Part shown: positions 22,606 through 35,089 of the stretch, one piece after another
Layout: each line of letters starts with the position of its first letter
How positions within the stretch are numbered: position 1 is the first letter of the stretch
DNA from: Torreya grandis
Lineage: Eukaryota > Streptophyta > Pinopsida > Cupressales > Taxaceae
Length of the DNA stretch: 64,000 nucleotides
Direction of reading: 5' to 3'
NCBI GenBank assembly: GCA_037957365.1
Contig: JARHVA010001922.1
Coordinates: forward strand, 1,306,001 to 1,370,000
Made by a program: the position numbers and the translations under genes
Notes under the pieces: generated by a model
The model's input: the letters and a program-made list of their open reading frames with translations, nothing else
Told to the model about the DNA's origin: nothing
Databases searched by the model: none

Positions 22606-25600
22606 TATTAGAGGTTTGTAAATGATGTCTCCAATGTGACCAAGGATGTTTATGAGGTATCATGTGTGTTATAATGATAATGACAAAGTGTGCTTCAATG
22701 TGCCTTAGAGTTCCTAAATGGTTCTTCAGTGTTTGACTAAGGTGATTAAGGATGAATATAATGTATTAAGCATGTGAAAGATGTCCCATAAGAATTTTAA
22801 TATGATTTGATTGCTTGTGTGCATAATTGGATTTCATCTAGTTGATCATTGTTTTCATCTAGGCATTTTAGGTCCAATGGCAAAAAATATGAGTAGTTAG
22901 TTTGTTGATGTCATAATTGCCACATGTGGATGAGTGAGGGGGAGTTGGTCATATAGGTGTGATCACATTAGTCCATAGTTTATATTAACTAAGTATTAAG
23001 TCATGAAATTAAGTTAATTTAAATATATGTTGGTGCAAATTTGGGTTCTTAGGCATTTTGATAGTATTTTCTATGTTCAAAGCAAGTTGAGTAAGTAGTT
23101 TGGTGACATCATAACTTACATGTATGAAAGTTTCAAGATCAAACTGTTATATAAATGAATTACCCTATGTTATAATATATTATGTGATAAATATTATGTC
23201 ATTATATAATCATGGTAAAAAATATACAAGTACAAAGTTGGGCTCTTAGGTAGTTTGACAATGTTTTTCTATACTTAGCCAAATTTGCATGTGGCAAGAA
23301 AAGATGAGTAGGCATTTTGATGTAGTCATATTTCACACATGTGGAAGTTTATAGAGAATTTTATGATATGGGTTTGTTTAGTTTTGTACCTATTTTATTT
23401 AATATAACTTTTAGGTCATATGATGAAGTGCATCAAAAGATATGCAAGTGCAAAGTTGGCCTTCCAGAAATCTTCTTGACATAGTTGGCTCTGTGGAAAA
23501 AAAATCTAAGTGAGTATATTAATGGATTTATATATTAAAAAAATAAAGGTTTTAAGAGTATATTGATAATATTAATATATTATCCTATATGATGAGATCA
23601 TATGGATCAAATTTTAGTTCGTGAGATTGATCGAGGTAAAAGTTATTAAAGAGCAAAAATGGCCTTCTAGGTAGATTGTAATGGTCCCCATACTTAGTTT
23701 ATTTTGAAAGAGATAAATATCAAGACCAAATGAAGATATAATACTGTAAAATTTATTGTATAAGTTTGATATAATGGTGTGTAATTAGTGATATGGTAAA
23801 AAGTGTTTCAAAGTTTAATGCTAAGTAAAGGTAAAGGATAAAGATATAATGATTTGCATTTAATCATGCGATTGAGATCGATGGTGTGAGTAGAGTTAAA
23901 GTAGTAAAAATGTCAATAATTTAATGAATTTGAAGGTTGAGATTCATAAAATAATATCCATAGTACATGATTTATCTAAGTAGTAAGGACACAAGATGAT
24001 AGCATAGTGTCTAAGGTTTAACTATGATTGTTGGCATTTGAATATTTGAATTTTACAAAGGGAAAAAGTAGTGATCTATATTTTATCCATAAATTTTGAT
24101 CAAAGATGAATTCAAGGTGATATAAAAAAAAATTTGAAGGGGACTCCATGTCACATCTGGAAATATATATTTGAAGGTCTGAAAGTGTGTACAATCAAAG
24201 TTATGAAGGTTCAATGTTGACTATGTTTTCATGTTTGCTTTGTAAGTAACCTAAGAAGGATATTTGAGCTCATTATGATGGTATTTTGATGTCTGATGAT
24301 GAATTAGATATCAGATAGTGTTTTATACTACATAAGGATCATCTATGTGGTAATTATAGGCTTGAAAAATGTATATTATTTATGAACAAAGATGTAAAAG
24401 TTGACTATGTTTGTTGAAAGCACTAGCAATTTGAGTGACCATCTTGAAGAGGTAAGTTGAAGATGTTTTGAGCACAGTTAAAGAATAAAATAAATATGGA
24501 TATATTACATAAGTCTCTAAGGATTATGATAAGGCTTTTTTTATCATGATTTTTTTATGATCAGATATGGAGAGTCAAAATAGCTTGACTGTATTTTGAC
24601 TACATGTGATCAGTCTGAGTGGTCATTTTATGTATATTGTTTTAAGTGCTTAGAACATGTGTTGATGTGTCTAAAGTACATATAGGTATAGTTTATGTCT
24701 TCAAGGGTTCACCCATGTGATCTAATCATATGGATATGTGAAATATTTGAGTAGTTGGTACAAAATTTTGAGACCTTTGTTTTTTATGTATTAAAACCTG
24801 AAGAGCTAGGAGACCTTATTGGTATGTCCAAATGTGGAGTTGGCATTCCATATGGCATGAACCCATGTAAGAGTGTGAAATGGGATATTGGAGATATGTT
24901 TCATGTGTTTAAATCATTGTTAAATTATGAATTTGGTCTAAGTAGTATCACATATAATGTGTGAGTATGAAGGCTTAATGATTTTAGGGCTCACCAAGCC
25001 CTAATGGTGGTTTGGGGGTAATGAGGCATTTGTTGATCTATCGAGAATGTAGTTATTAAATGTAACATATATTAGGACCTATATAGAATGTGTAATAAGT
25101 GTCTTAATAATCTTGGCTGACCAAGATGGGTTATACCAAGAGCATGATATAAATATAAGGCCTATTTGGCCTATTTATCTTAATTATGTGTATGGAGCCA
25201 TGCAAAGGAGAGAAAATTTTAAATAGAAGGTATAGGTCATTAAGGACCATTAAAGAGTAAATATGATTAGTCATACTTATGTGATTAATTTGGTTTAGGA
25301 GGACACACATGTCATTGGACCTAATGAGCCTAGAAGAGGTAGTTTGAGTGAGTAAGCCTTAAAGGTTGTTTGAGTGTCGAGGTGAAGGAAAGAAGAGAGG
25401 AAATGTGCCCAGTGGATGGGTTAAAGATAAAATATAGTTGATGATGGTGTGTATGACATATATGTCATATTTATGATGTCATAACAAAGCTCTTTCAAGT
25501 TTGAAGTGTGAATGAGTGAAGAATTGAAGAGTGGGGTTAGTTGGGATATATAATGTGTCTTAATTGATCTTTATGTGTTGGTTCAAGTATGTAATGTGAT

Positions 25601-26136
25601 TTGGATAACAAGGAGAGTTGAGTGACAAAGAAAAGATGAATATTTATAAACAGAGGTACATCATTTGGTGTTAAAGATATCAGTTTAAATGTGGAGATGT
25701 TCAAAGGTGTTATTGTGGCAGCTCAACATATAGGGGGTTGTATCCTCCTTACAAAGTGAAACTTGTTAAAGGTCTATTTATTGTGATAGCTAGGCTAGAC
25801 AGGTGTAGTATATCCTTGTGTGATTTTAGTATTACTAAAATAAGGGATGGTAGTTCCTTGATCAATTATACTTATTCTAAATTAGATCTTGTCATTGTAA
25901 GACTATAGTCCATCTTGTAGGGTTTAGTGTGTTTTATTCCCCAAGAGGGTTTCCATGTATGTCATATGTTATGTGCTTGATCTTGAATTGTCTCTCTTGT
26001 TCATTTATATTAATGATATGTATTTTTCATGAATGTAAGTATTGAATTATTAAGATTTTGAAGTAATTGAAACTAAAATTAGATTATTTGGGCTCACTAA
26101 TTCACTCCCCCCCTCTCAGTGATTGTACCTCTAACA
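22606..26136 (+). repeat. 5' LTR of element D (about 3,531 bp)
   Basis: It ends in ACCTCTAACA and begins with TATTAGAGGT, the reverse complement of that end apart from one G to A in the initial TG. So the LTR has 10-bp terminal inverted repeats. It is collinear with the right LTR throughout, including GATGTCTCYAA-GTGACCAAGG near the start and CCCTCTCAGTGAT near the end. No coding potential. Confidence 0.85.
25148..25155 (+). promoter_or_regulatory. TATA-like box in element D 5' LTR
   Basis: TATAAATA is followed by TAAGGCCTATTTGGCC. The right LTR has TATGAATATAAGG at the equivalent place (about 31,265). A core-promoter role is inferred from position and conservation. Confidence 0.4.
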
Positions 26137-26138
26137 AT

Positions 26139-26150
26139 TGGTATCAGAGT
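26139..26150 (+). promoter_or_regulatory. Primer binding site, initiator-Met tRNA (element D)
   Basis: TGGTATCAGAGT starts two bases after the LTR terminus CTAACA. It matches the standard plant tRNA-iMet primer site TGGTATCAGAGC except at the last base. It fixes the orientation of D as plus. Confidence 0.93.
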
Positions 26151-26189
26151 AGGTCTTTTGGAGGAAGCTTAACAACTTGAATGAGTTCT

Positions 26190-27000
26190 TGAGTTGGTAA
26201 GAAAATATATAAATAGTTGAAGAAAGAGATTCAATAGTAGAAGGCTATGATCAAGGCACTTGAGGAACAAATATGTACTTTGAAGAAATATGTTAAATAG
26301 GATGAGAAGGTTATCAATAACCTCAAGGTTTAGATAGAAGATTACAAGGAAATTTGTTCAAAAAAAAGGACATCATGCATGATGAGGAAGTGTTATATGA
26401 TAATAAGGAAGAATAAGTGGATCTAGGATCTAAGCTCATAAAGAATAATCACAAGATGAGGTATATGATCAAAGATATTGAAGCACAAGTCTATTCTCTT
26501 GAGGGAAGTTTGTTAGAAAAGTCTGAGAGAGATGAGAAGTATCATGAACATATCAATTTTATTGAAGTGAAATCATATAGATTGAAAGACATGACCAAAA
26601 AGGCCAAAGAGGATAAAGAGAAGATCAATATTATTGAACATCAGTTAAGGACTACAAGTACAAATTTGATAGATAGAGAATATGAGTACACTTTGCTAAA
26701 GATTGAGATGAAGACATTGAAGAGTGAGCATGAGCTTGTTTTAGTCAAGTTGGATAAGCTGGAAAATAAACATAATAAGCTTGAGTATGTCAAGGAGATT
26801 ATAAGCTTTGAAAGTAATGAAAAAAGGTCTATTAGATAACCAAATGCTTCAAGGTATGATAGTTTATTCCATGGTCATTGTTATATATGTAGTAAGTATG
26901 GTCATAGATCTAAGGACTGTAGAAGGAAGTCAGTCAAGTAAAAGAATTCATGTAGCCTTGGAAGAAGAAATAATTGGTCATAGAGAATTCATAACTTAGA
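26190..27000 (+). pseudogene. gag: Element D gag: coiled coil and CCHC zinc knuckle
   Basis: An open stretch of 140 codons at 26,417-26,839 is Lys/Glu/Leu/Ile rich with heptad spacing and is almost certainly a coiled coil. About 30 bases further, in another frame, is the zinc knuckle CYICSKYGHRSKDC (C-x2-C-x4-H-x4-C) at about 26,880-26,921, followed by basic residues. This layout is typical of the C-terminal half of Copia gag. The N-terminal gag domain (UBN2-like) is not visible, and the region before 26,417 is frame-broken. It would bind element RNA in the particle. Non-functional here. Confidence 0.72.
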
Positions 27001-28733
27001 TAAATCAAGAGAAAAGAAAGAATTAGATATGAATAAGTTATAGGACTACCAAGAGAATTTATCTTCTATTCAAATAGAAAAATAAGATCACAATCATCAT
27101 CAAATAAAAGGTATGAATGATCTTGTTTGTTTTTAGTTTTCATAGAATTAGTCACATTGATAGGTATTGAAATAATAGGTTAAATATATTCCCAAAGCAA
27201 AATAAGGTGTATGGATTTCCTAGTGTGCAAGGAAGAATTAATAAATGGGTATGGACACCTAAGCCTGTTAGAAGAGATTAGACTGAGACCAAATATGGTT
27301 TTTTTGCCATGATAGACATGAAATAAAGTCAAGAGTTTATATTAACAAAATTTATTGATAAACCTAAAGAAAATAATGAATTAAAGGACTCATTCAAATT
27401 CAAGCAAGACCGCAAGTCAGATGAGATTATGTAGATATGGGACTCTCCAGAGTTTTGGGACTTTTAGTCTCTCTATGTAAAAGGGGTGTCTCTCTCTAAG
27501 CTTCAAGGAGACACTTTAAAAAAAAAAGGAAGATCATGAGAAAATGTGTTGTCTTACTTTAAAGGAATCTATTGATTGACAAAATTATTTCAAGATGATC
27601 TTTGGTTGATTAGTTTACTCTTAGTTTTTGAAGAACTAGACGAAAGGATGAAAGGCAGTGACTTGAGGGTTTGATATCTACAAATTCTAATATGTGTGGT
27701 TATGATGCTAATGACTTAGTTTTGGTATATGAATCCAAGTGAATATTAGGTGGAGAATATGCAATATTTTCATTAGTTAGTGACATGATTTTAATGCATG
27801 GTTGATCTTAGTTTAGTGTTTTTTGTCATGAAGGAATGTTGGTAGTATGTGAAAGGTCTAAAATTAGGGAATGATAGTTTTCATGTGTTTGATTAAGGAT
27901 GATGTGGTGTCAAAATATTCTATTTCATAAGAAATACTAGAGATAAGGTTGATATGGAGGTTGAGGAGAATGTGTTATCTTATCTTTGATATCATGAATA
28001 AGGTCTTTGAGTTATATAGATGACAAGTTGTGTATGCTATGTAATTAGGGGGAGCTAACTCAGATAGCTTAAGTGGCTTGAGGAGATATGCATATGTGAT
28101 GGGGAGCATATGTGAAATGTTCTAGTCATAGTGGAGATTTTAAAAAGGATATTAAAAATGTGAACTCAATTATGTTGATATGATGACTTGATCAAACCAA
28201 GTTAGTTTATTTGACAATGTATTAAATCCTCTTACATAAACAAAGGGAGAAATTTGTAATTGGTTAGTTTCTAAGATTAGAGGACTGTGTAGTTGGATAT
28301 GAGAAATAAGGAATGGAGGTAATTGTGTTGATTAATCATTGTTGGAAATGATTTGGAGATGATCAAATAAAAGGTGCCTAAGTTTAGGTGACTTAGGGGG
28401 AGTCCCTCTTAATGTTTCATGGTAGGTTCATGTAGTTTTTGTTGTTCATGTATGTTTCATATAAGCTATGTATGATCAAAGAAGAGTGTTATCATGAAGC
28501 ATGTTTGAGAAGGTCAAGGTGAGAAGAATTTTTATTAATGTTAAGGGGAGTCTGTATCATCTTTCAGAGATGGTCTCTTCCTATTATTGGTCATTGATGT
28601 CTTTTAAGGTCCATGTGATTAGAAGTTTAGCCCACTTTGTCATTGTGTCAAAGGGAGAGAAAGAACCTAAAGAGAGAGACAAAGTTTGAGCATAAGCTTT
28701 GTATTAGTGTTTGACATCAATGAAAAGGGGGTA
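27001..28733 (+). other. Element D internal remainder: pol missing
   Basis: A short stretch around 27,230-27,270 (INKWVWTPKP) looks like the gag-protease spacer of Copia elements. No protease, integrase, RT or RNase H motif follows on either strand. The last part (about 28,640-28,733) holds GTCAAAGGGAGAGA and a GAAAAGGGGG run at 28,722-28,731 that probably served as polypurine tract. The small open frame at 28,501-28,689 has no family resemblance. Confidence 0.6.
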
Positions 28734-31700
28734 TATTATTTTATTTTTGTTAATGATGTCTCTAAGGTGACCAAGGATGTTTATGAGGTGTCATGTGTGC
28801 TAGAATGATAATGAAAAAGTTTGCTTCAATGTGCCTCAGAGTTCCTACATGGTTATTCAATGTTTGAATAAATAAGGTGATTAGGGATGAATACTATGTA
28901 TTAAGCATGTGAAATAGGTCCCATAAAAAAAAAATTCTTTGAATGCTTGTGTGCATAATTGGATTTCATCTTGTTGATCATTGTTTTCATCTAGACATTT
29001 TGGGTCCAGTGGTAGAAAATCTGAGTAGGTAGTTTGCTGATGTCATAATTTCCACATGTGGATGATTCAGGGAGAGTTGGTCATATGGTTTTGATCACAT
29101 TATTCCATATTTTTTATGCACTAAGTATAAAGTCCTGTGATGAAGCATAATCAAAGATATGTGGGTGAAAATTTGGGCTCTTAGGCATTTTGATAGTGTT
29201 TTCTATGTTCAAACAGAGACGAGTAAATAATTTTGTGACATCATATCTCACACATATAAAAGTATCAATAATAGCTTATTATATAGATGAATTACCTTAT
29301 GATAGAAGATATTATTCACTAGATCTAAGGTCATGTGACTAAGCACTACAAAATATGTGCAAGTGGAAAGTTGGGCTCCCAAGTAGTTTGATAATGTTTT
29401 CTCATAGCTAAATTTGCATGTGGAAAGAAACGTTGAGTAGGCATTTTGATGTAGTCATATTTAAAATGTGTGGTAGTCTCTGGATAATTTGATCATATTG
29501 GTTTTTTAAATTGTGTGCCTAGTTTATTTGTGCTAACTTTTAGTTCATGAGATGAAGCACATCAAAATATATGTATCTACAATGTTGGCCTTCCAAATAA
29601 CTTCTTGACATAGTTGGCTCTGTGGCATAAAAATCTAACTAAGAAGATTAATGGATTTATATCTCATAAGAACAAAGGTTTTAGGAGTATATTTATACAT
29701 TAATAGATTATCTTATATAAGGAGATCATATGTCTCAAGTTTCAATTCATGAGATTGATTGAGGTAAAAGTTATTAAGGAGAAAAAATGGCCTTCTATGT
29801 AGAATGTAATGGTCCCCATAATTAGTTGATTTTGCAAGAGATAAAGATTAGGACCAAATGAAGATATAAATATGTATGGGAAATCATAAAATTTTGATAT
29901 AATGGTGCATTTTTAGTGAGATGGTAAGAAGTGTTCAAATTTTAATGCTGAGTAAATGTAAAGGATAAGGATGTAATGGTTTATGTTTAATCATGTGATT
30001 GAGATCAACGGTGTGAGTAGAGTCAAAGTGGTAAAAATGTTAGTCATTTAATGAAATTAAAGGTATATATTCATATAATAAGATATATGGTGTGTGATTG
30101 ATCTAAGGAGTGAGGACACGATATGATAATATGATGTTTGAGGTTTAACTATGATCATTGGCATTTGAATAGTTAAATTTTGTAAAGGGAAGAACTAATG
30201 ATCTATATTTTATCCATAAATTTTGATCCAATAAAAAATTCAAGGTGATATAAAAATAAAATTTGAAGAGGAATCCATGATGCATTTGGAAATATATATT
30301 TCAAGGTATGAAAGTGTGTACAATCAAAGTTATGAAGGTTCAAACTTGACTGTGTTTTTGTGTTTACTCTACAAGTAACCCAAGAAGGATATTTCAGCTA
30401 GTTCTAATGGTATTTTGATGTCTCATGATGGGTTAGATATTGGAGAGTGTTTTATACTCCATAAGGATCATCTATGTGGTAATTATAGGTTTTACTAATC
30501 TATATTCTATATGAACAAAGACGTAGAAGTTGATTGTGTTTATTGAATGTAATGGCAGTTTGAGTGACCATCTTGCAGAGGTAAGTTGAAGATGTTATAA
30601 GTAGAGTTAAAGAATAAAATGAGAATGGATATGTTATATAAGTATATAAGGATTATTATAATTAAATTTTTTTCATGATATTCCTTTGATCAGATATAGA
30701 GAATCAAAATAGCTTGATTATATATGACTAGTCTGAGTAATCATTTTATGTATATTATTTTGAGTGCTTAGAACATGTGATGATGTGTATAAATAAAATA
30801 GAGGTATATATGAGGTATTTAAGGGTTAACCCATGTGATATAATCATATGGATATGTGAAATATTTGAGTATTTAGTCTACAAGTTTGAGACTGTGTTTT
30901 CTATGTATGAATCCCTAAAGAGATAGGAGACATTATTGGTAGGTCTGAGTGTGGAATTGGAATTCTAAATAGAATAAAAACATGTGGGAGTGATAAAGGG
31001 GATATTTGATATATTTTTGATGTGTTAAAATAATTGGTAAAGGATGAATGTGTTCTAATTAGTCTCACATGTAACATGTGAGTATGAAGGCCTAATGACT
31101 TTAGGTCTCACCAAGACTTAATGGTGGCTTGGGGGTAATGAGGCATTTACCAACATATGGAGTATGTGTTTATTACATGTAATGTGTATGAGGACATATT
31201 TAAAACGTGTAACAATTTTTGTAAGAATCTTGGCTGACCAATATGGGTTATAACAAGAGCATGGTATGAATATAAGGCTTATTTGGCCTATTTATTCTAG
31301 TTGTGTGTGTGGAGCCATGCAAAGGAGAGAAAATTTGAAAGAAAAGGTACAGCTCATTGACGACCATAAAATAGTAAAGAGGATTAATCATGCTTGTCTA
31401 ATCAATTTGGTTTAGGAGGACACACATGTCATTAGACCTAATGAGCCTAGAAGAGGCAATTTGAGTGAGTAAGCCTTAAAGGTTGTTTGAGCATTGAGGT
31501 GAAGGAAAGAAGAGAAGAAATGTGCCTAGTGGATGGGTTGAAGAGCATATCTTTTTGATGATGGTGTTTATGACCTATAGGTCATATTTATAATATCATA
31601 ATAGATATCTTTTAGGTTTGAAGTGTGAGTGAGCAAAGAGTTTAAGAGTGGGGTTAGTTGGGATATGTAATGTGTCTTAATTGATCTTTATGTGTTGGTT

Positions 31701-32250
31701 CAAGTATGTAATGTGCTTTGGCTAATAGGAAGAGTTGGGTGATAGAGTGAAGGTTAAGAGTGATAATCATAGGTCCATAATTAGGTGTTGAAGACATCAT
31801 TTAAAAGGTGGAGATGTTCAAAGGTGTTGTTGTGGTAACTCAACATCTATGAGGTTGTATCTTCCTTGTAAGGTAAAACTTGATAAAGGTCTAGTTGTTA
31901 TGGAAACTCAGTTAGATAGGTGTAGTAGCTCCTTGTGGGATTGTAGTCTCACTAAAATAAGGGATGGTAGATATTTAATCAATTATAACTAGTTTAAATT
32001 GGATCTTGTCATTATAGGACTGTATTCCATCTTGTAGGGTTTAGTGGGTTTTATTCCCTAAGAGTGTTTCCCACATAAGTCATGTGTTATGTACTTGATA
32101 TTTCATTGTTTCTCTTATTCATTGCTATGAATGATATGTATGCCTCATGAATGTATGTATTCAATGATTAAGAGTTTGAAGGAATTGGAATTGAAATTGG
32201 ATTATCTAGGCTCACTGATTCACCCCATCTCAGTGATTATACCTCTAATA
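28734..32250 (+). repeat. 3' LTR of element D (about 3,517 bp)
   Basis: It follows GAAAAGGGGG and is collinear with 22,606-26,136. It ends ACCTCTAATA (CA to TA mutated) at 32,250, where minus-strand RNase H of element C resumes. Its start is less sharp than its end because TATTA is followed by an extra T/A-rich run. Confidence 0.83.
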
Positions 32251-32640
32251 GATGTAATGTCAAAATTTCTTTACTACTTTGACAAGGGCCAAAATCTATT
32301 TGTCAATCATGGAATACCTACACTCTACATGTTTTAGATTTGTGATCATGAACATTATTGGATGGTTGGTCTCATATTTATTTTTTGTTATGACAAAAAT
32401 AGTTGTATGTTTGAAGCAAATTAATACATATAGAAATGTTTCATGTAATATGGACTGATTAATATTGGAGCCTGTGATATTGCATCTTTAATGTCTTAGA
32501 AGGACTTTTGGGCTTCAGATGTTCACTCTATTTTGGAATCCTTCTTGAGCATGACATTCATAGTACTAACAATCTCTGCAAATCCTAAGGTGAACTTCCT
32601 TATGAATTTAATCTTTCTAAAGAATTATTTGAGCTCTTTC
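32251..32640 (-). pseudogene. pol: Element C RNase H, proximal half
   Basis: Minus strand. It reads SEAQKSF*DIKDAISQAPILISP, then a FALVK-type end adjoining the D insertion. It corresponds to element B at about 58,440-58,710. Several stops. The catalytic Asp after the YI.SFAS-type strand is not clearly preserved. Confidence 0.75.
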
Positions 32641-33330
32641 TTGCTATTTGGTGGTGTAATTCTTGAAATTCATTGAATTTTGTCTAGATAAATGGTGATC
32701 CCATCCTTGGTGATGATGTGTCTCAAAAAATTTATTTCATTTACTTGAAATATACTTTTATTTGGGTTTAACAAAATGCCAAACCTTCTACATCTCTAAA
32801 ATATGGACTAGAGGTGGCCTATATGATCATCCATGTTCTTTGAGAACACTATAAGATAATCCATGTAAATGATTATGAATTTTCCTATCAGTCATTTGAA
32901 TGCATGATCCATAACACATTTAAAGGTTGTTCCCACATTTATTAGGCCAAATGGCATCCTTTTATACATGTAAGTTCCCCATTTTATGGTAAATGATGTC
33001 TTCATTCTATCTTTAGATTGCATCAGTACCTGATTATAGCTTGAGAATCCATCCAAAAAGAAAATTATTTTAGAACCACTTACTATATTTATCACCTCAT
33101 CTAGAGATGGGAGGGGATAATTGTAATTTTCATAATCCTTATTTAGGATACTAAAATCCACACATAATCTTATCTCATCATTCTTATTTCTTACTAAGAC
33201 TAAATTAGCCAACTAGGTAGAATGTCTCACTAGAAAGATGATTTTTTCACTTAACAACTTCTCTATTTCTCTCTGGATGAGAGGCTCTAGAATAGGATTG
33301 ACTGGTCTCTACCTCTATCAAAATGGCTTA
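32641..33330 (-). pseudogene. pol: Element C reverse transcriptase
   Basis: Minus strand. It has a 106-codon open stretch (33,212-32,892) with NLVLVRNKNDEIRLCVDFS, then YPLPSLDEVI, FFLDGFSSYNQV and YKRMPFGLINVG, all RT fingers/palm motifs. The catalytic box at 32,856-32,867 reads YMDY. The second Asp of the YxDD motif is Tyr, so the enzyme would be inactive even without the stops. Downstream is a KNMDDHI then NPNKS-type stretch. It is collinear with element B RT. Confidence 0.9.
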
Positions 33331-33725
33331 TGATATAGCTTCATGGAAATCATATTAGTAATGACCTATGGGTCGTATACTTTTAAGTCTTTGTATGTCC
33401 AAGAAATCACATCTTTGTAGCAGATGGTTAAACCCTTCATTCATTGTCTCTCTTCTAGGGTGAAATTGAGACTGATATTAACATAACATGGGATATGTTT
33501 ATCTCTTATATCTTCCTTTTTTTAGATTTGATTCATTGACTTTGGGCTACCTAAGCTGCTAAGATTGAGGTTCTATGTCAAAGGACCTTTCTAAAAAAAC
33601 CAACCTAATTGGGATATGATTTTATTTGAATTGGATAATGCCTCCCATGTTTGATTCCTATTGATAAAGGTGATTAATATCCTTTTCATGTATTATGTGG
33701 GACTTAAAATCCCTTTAATTAGTTA

Positions 33726-33912
33726 GAAACTAAATGATTTGATGGCCATCATCAAAGACTTGGAAATTTTCTATGTTATTAAGAACAAAGGGACAAGGCA
33801 CTAATTCAATGGAGAACCTCTTTACCTTATATTCTTGGAGGGGCTTCAAATAAATAGTGGTAGAAACTAAATGTTTTGATGGTCATCATCAAAGACTTGG
33901 AAATTTTTCTCT
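33726..33912 (+). repeat. Local duplication in element C pol (about 47 bp repeated at 137 bp)
   Basis: The stretch GAAACTAAATG-TTTGATGG-CATCATCAAAGAC through GGAAATTTT at 33,726-33,772 recurs at 33,863-33,909. The second copy differs by only a few bases. This is a partial tandem duplication in the aRNH-RT spacer, unique to C. Confidence 0.85.
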
Positions 33913-34260
33913 CTGAGAAGGACTAATATGTTTAAAAATTCAAAGCTTTCAGTCAAGTCCCATGCTCTATGCTTGTATCTTCTCAAATAAGATAACTTGC
34001 ATTGGTATTTATTACTGAATTGGTTAACCACTAACTCTAAGTTACCAAATACTAGTATTTTATTTACATTATTCTTAAGTGCAAATTACAATCCTAGAAA
34101 TAGAGCCTCATACTCAAATTTATTGTTAGTGCATGGAAATTAAAATCTATATGCTACCAAGAACCTTTTACCTCATGGACTAATTATCTCAATTCCCATG
34201 CTTGATCCTTACTTAGATATAGAATTGTTAAAGTGTAAAGTCCACAACTCATTTGATCAT
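33900..34260 (-). pseudogene. pol: Element C archaeal-type RNase H located upstream of RT
   Basis: Minus strand. It reads LHFNNSISK (from an ancestral FDGS catalytic motif, Asp lost), GSSMGIEIISP, CTNNKFEYEALFLGL at about 34,090-34,140, then LVFGNLELVVNQF (GDS to GNL, a second catalytic Asp lost). Last is NKYQCKLSYLRRYKHRAWDL. These are the aRNH motifs seen in element A, but here the domain lies between protease (34,6xx) and RT (33,3xx). It is separate from the ordinary RNase H after RT. Both Asp losses fit G to A changes. Confidence 0.85.
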
Positions 34261-34399
34261 TTTAGGTCTTGGCTTGATTTTGAGTAATAAAAGTATAAAT
34301 ACCAAGGTTAAGAGACTCATACATTACCTCTTCATTTTTGACATTGTATTCTATGATGGGATACTTCATTCTCAGCTCTATCAATTCTGATTTGATTTA

Positions 34400-34790
34400 T
34401 AACTCCTCTTCATGGCAGCCATATGTGAGAGAAGTATATATAAATATATTTGGTGAGTGATTTAGACTAGTCTCTACTCAATAAAAACCTAGCCTTTAGG
34501 TATGTCCACCACTAGGATATTAGTGGTCATTTGAACACACGATTTAGATTCTAATTGGATATGCACATTCCCAAGTTCACCAACTATAGAAACTATTATC
34601 TTATATAATTATAAAATTTTCTTCTTTGAAGGGCTTGACATCAATCTAAGTTTTTGACATATGGAAGTAGGCATGATAGTTGCAGAATCTTAAGAATCAA
34701 CTAAACAAATATGAATATTCTTATTGAATGCCTTGATAGTCAATAAAAAGGGTGAATATTATGGCTTGATTTTGTAGATAACATTGATTT
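34400..34790 (-). pseudogene. pol: Element C aspartic protease
   Basis: Minus strand. It reads FLLTIKAFNKNI, then CLVDS followed by a stop and DSATIMPTSICQKL, which corresponds to the DSGAS active-site region with changes. It is nearly the same as element B protease (56,230-56,400). The active-site Gly codon is the stop. After it is the NILVVDIPKG-type distal strand (about 34,500). Confidence 0.8.
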
Positions 34791-34792
34791 TA

Positions 34793-34836
34793 GATGCTTT
34801 CAATTTATCCATAGATGCCTTCAATTTATCCATAGG
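34793..34836 (+). repeat. Short coding tandem repeat before element C protease
   Basis: GATGC-TTCAATTTATCCATA occurs twice in tandem. In element B the equivalent Lys/Ala/Ser-rich codons (KAST-DKMKAS) are also repeated. This is probably a disordered gag-protease spacer. Confidence 0.65.
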
Positions 34837-35089
34837 CATCTTCTCAATAATAGACTTATAGAGCATCTCCTTTTGTATGGTAATCTATGCTAACTCATGA
34901 AGAGTTACATTTATTTTGATCTTCTTCATGTCTTTTATAATGATATATCCTCCTTTGTTAGGTTCCTCCTTGGTTTGAGGTTGATCACTCCTTCTTGAAG
35001 GAGGTGGATTATTTTTAGCTTTAGGATTAGGTAGAATTGTAGTAGTATTTAGAGGAGTTGACATTGTGAGTGGTTTTTTATTCCTTAGA

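Larger units (their letters stand above)
22606..32250 (+). mobile_element. Element D: non-autonomous Copia-like element with 3.5-kb LTRs
   Basis: LTRs of about 3.5 kb at 22,606-26,136 and 28,734-32,250 enclose only 2.6 kb. A tRNA-iMet primer site follows the left LTR. There is a coiled-coil/zinc-knuckle gag remnant but no protease, integrase or RT. The flanks TATAT (22,601-22,605) and GATGT (32,251-32,255) are each one change from TATGT, the site predicted from element B's uninterrupted RNase H. Total LTR exceeds 70% of the element. It resembles SIRE/Maximus-like Copia LTR ends and a LARD-type or internally deleted element. Confidence 0.87.
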
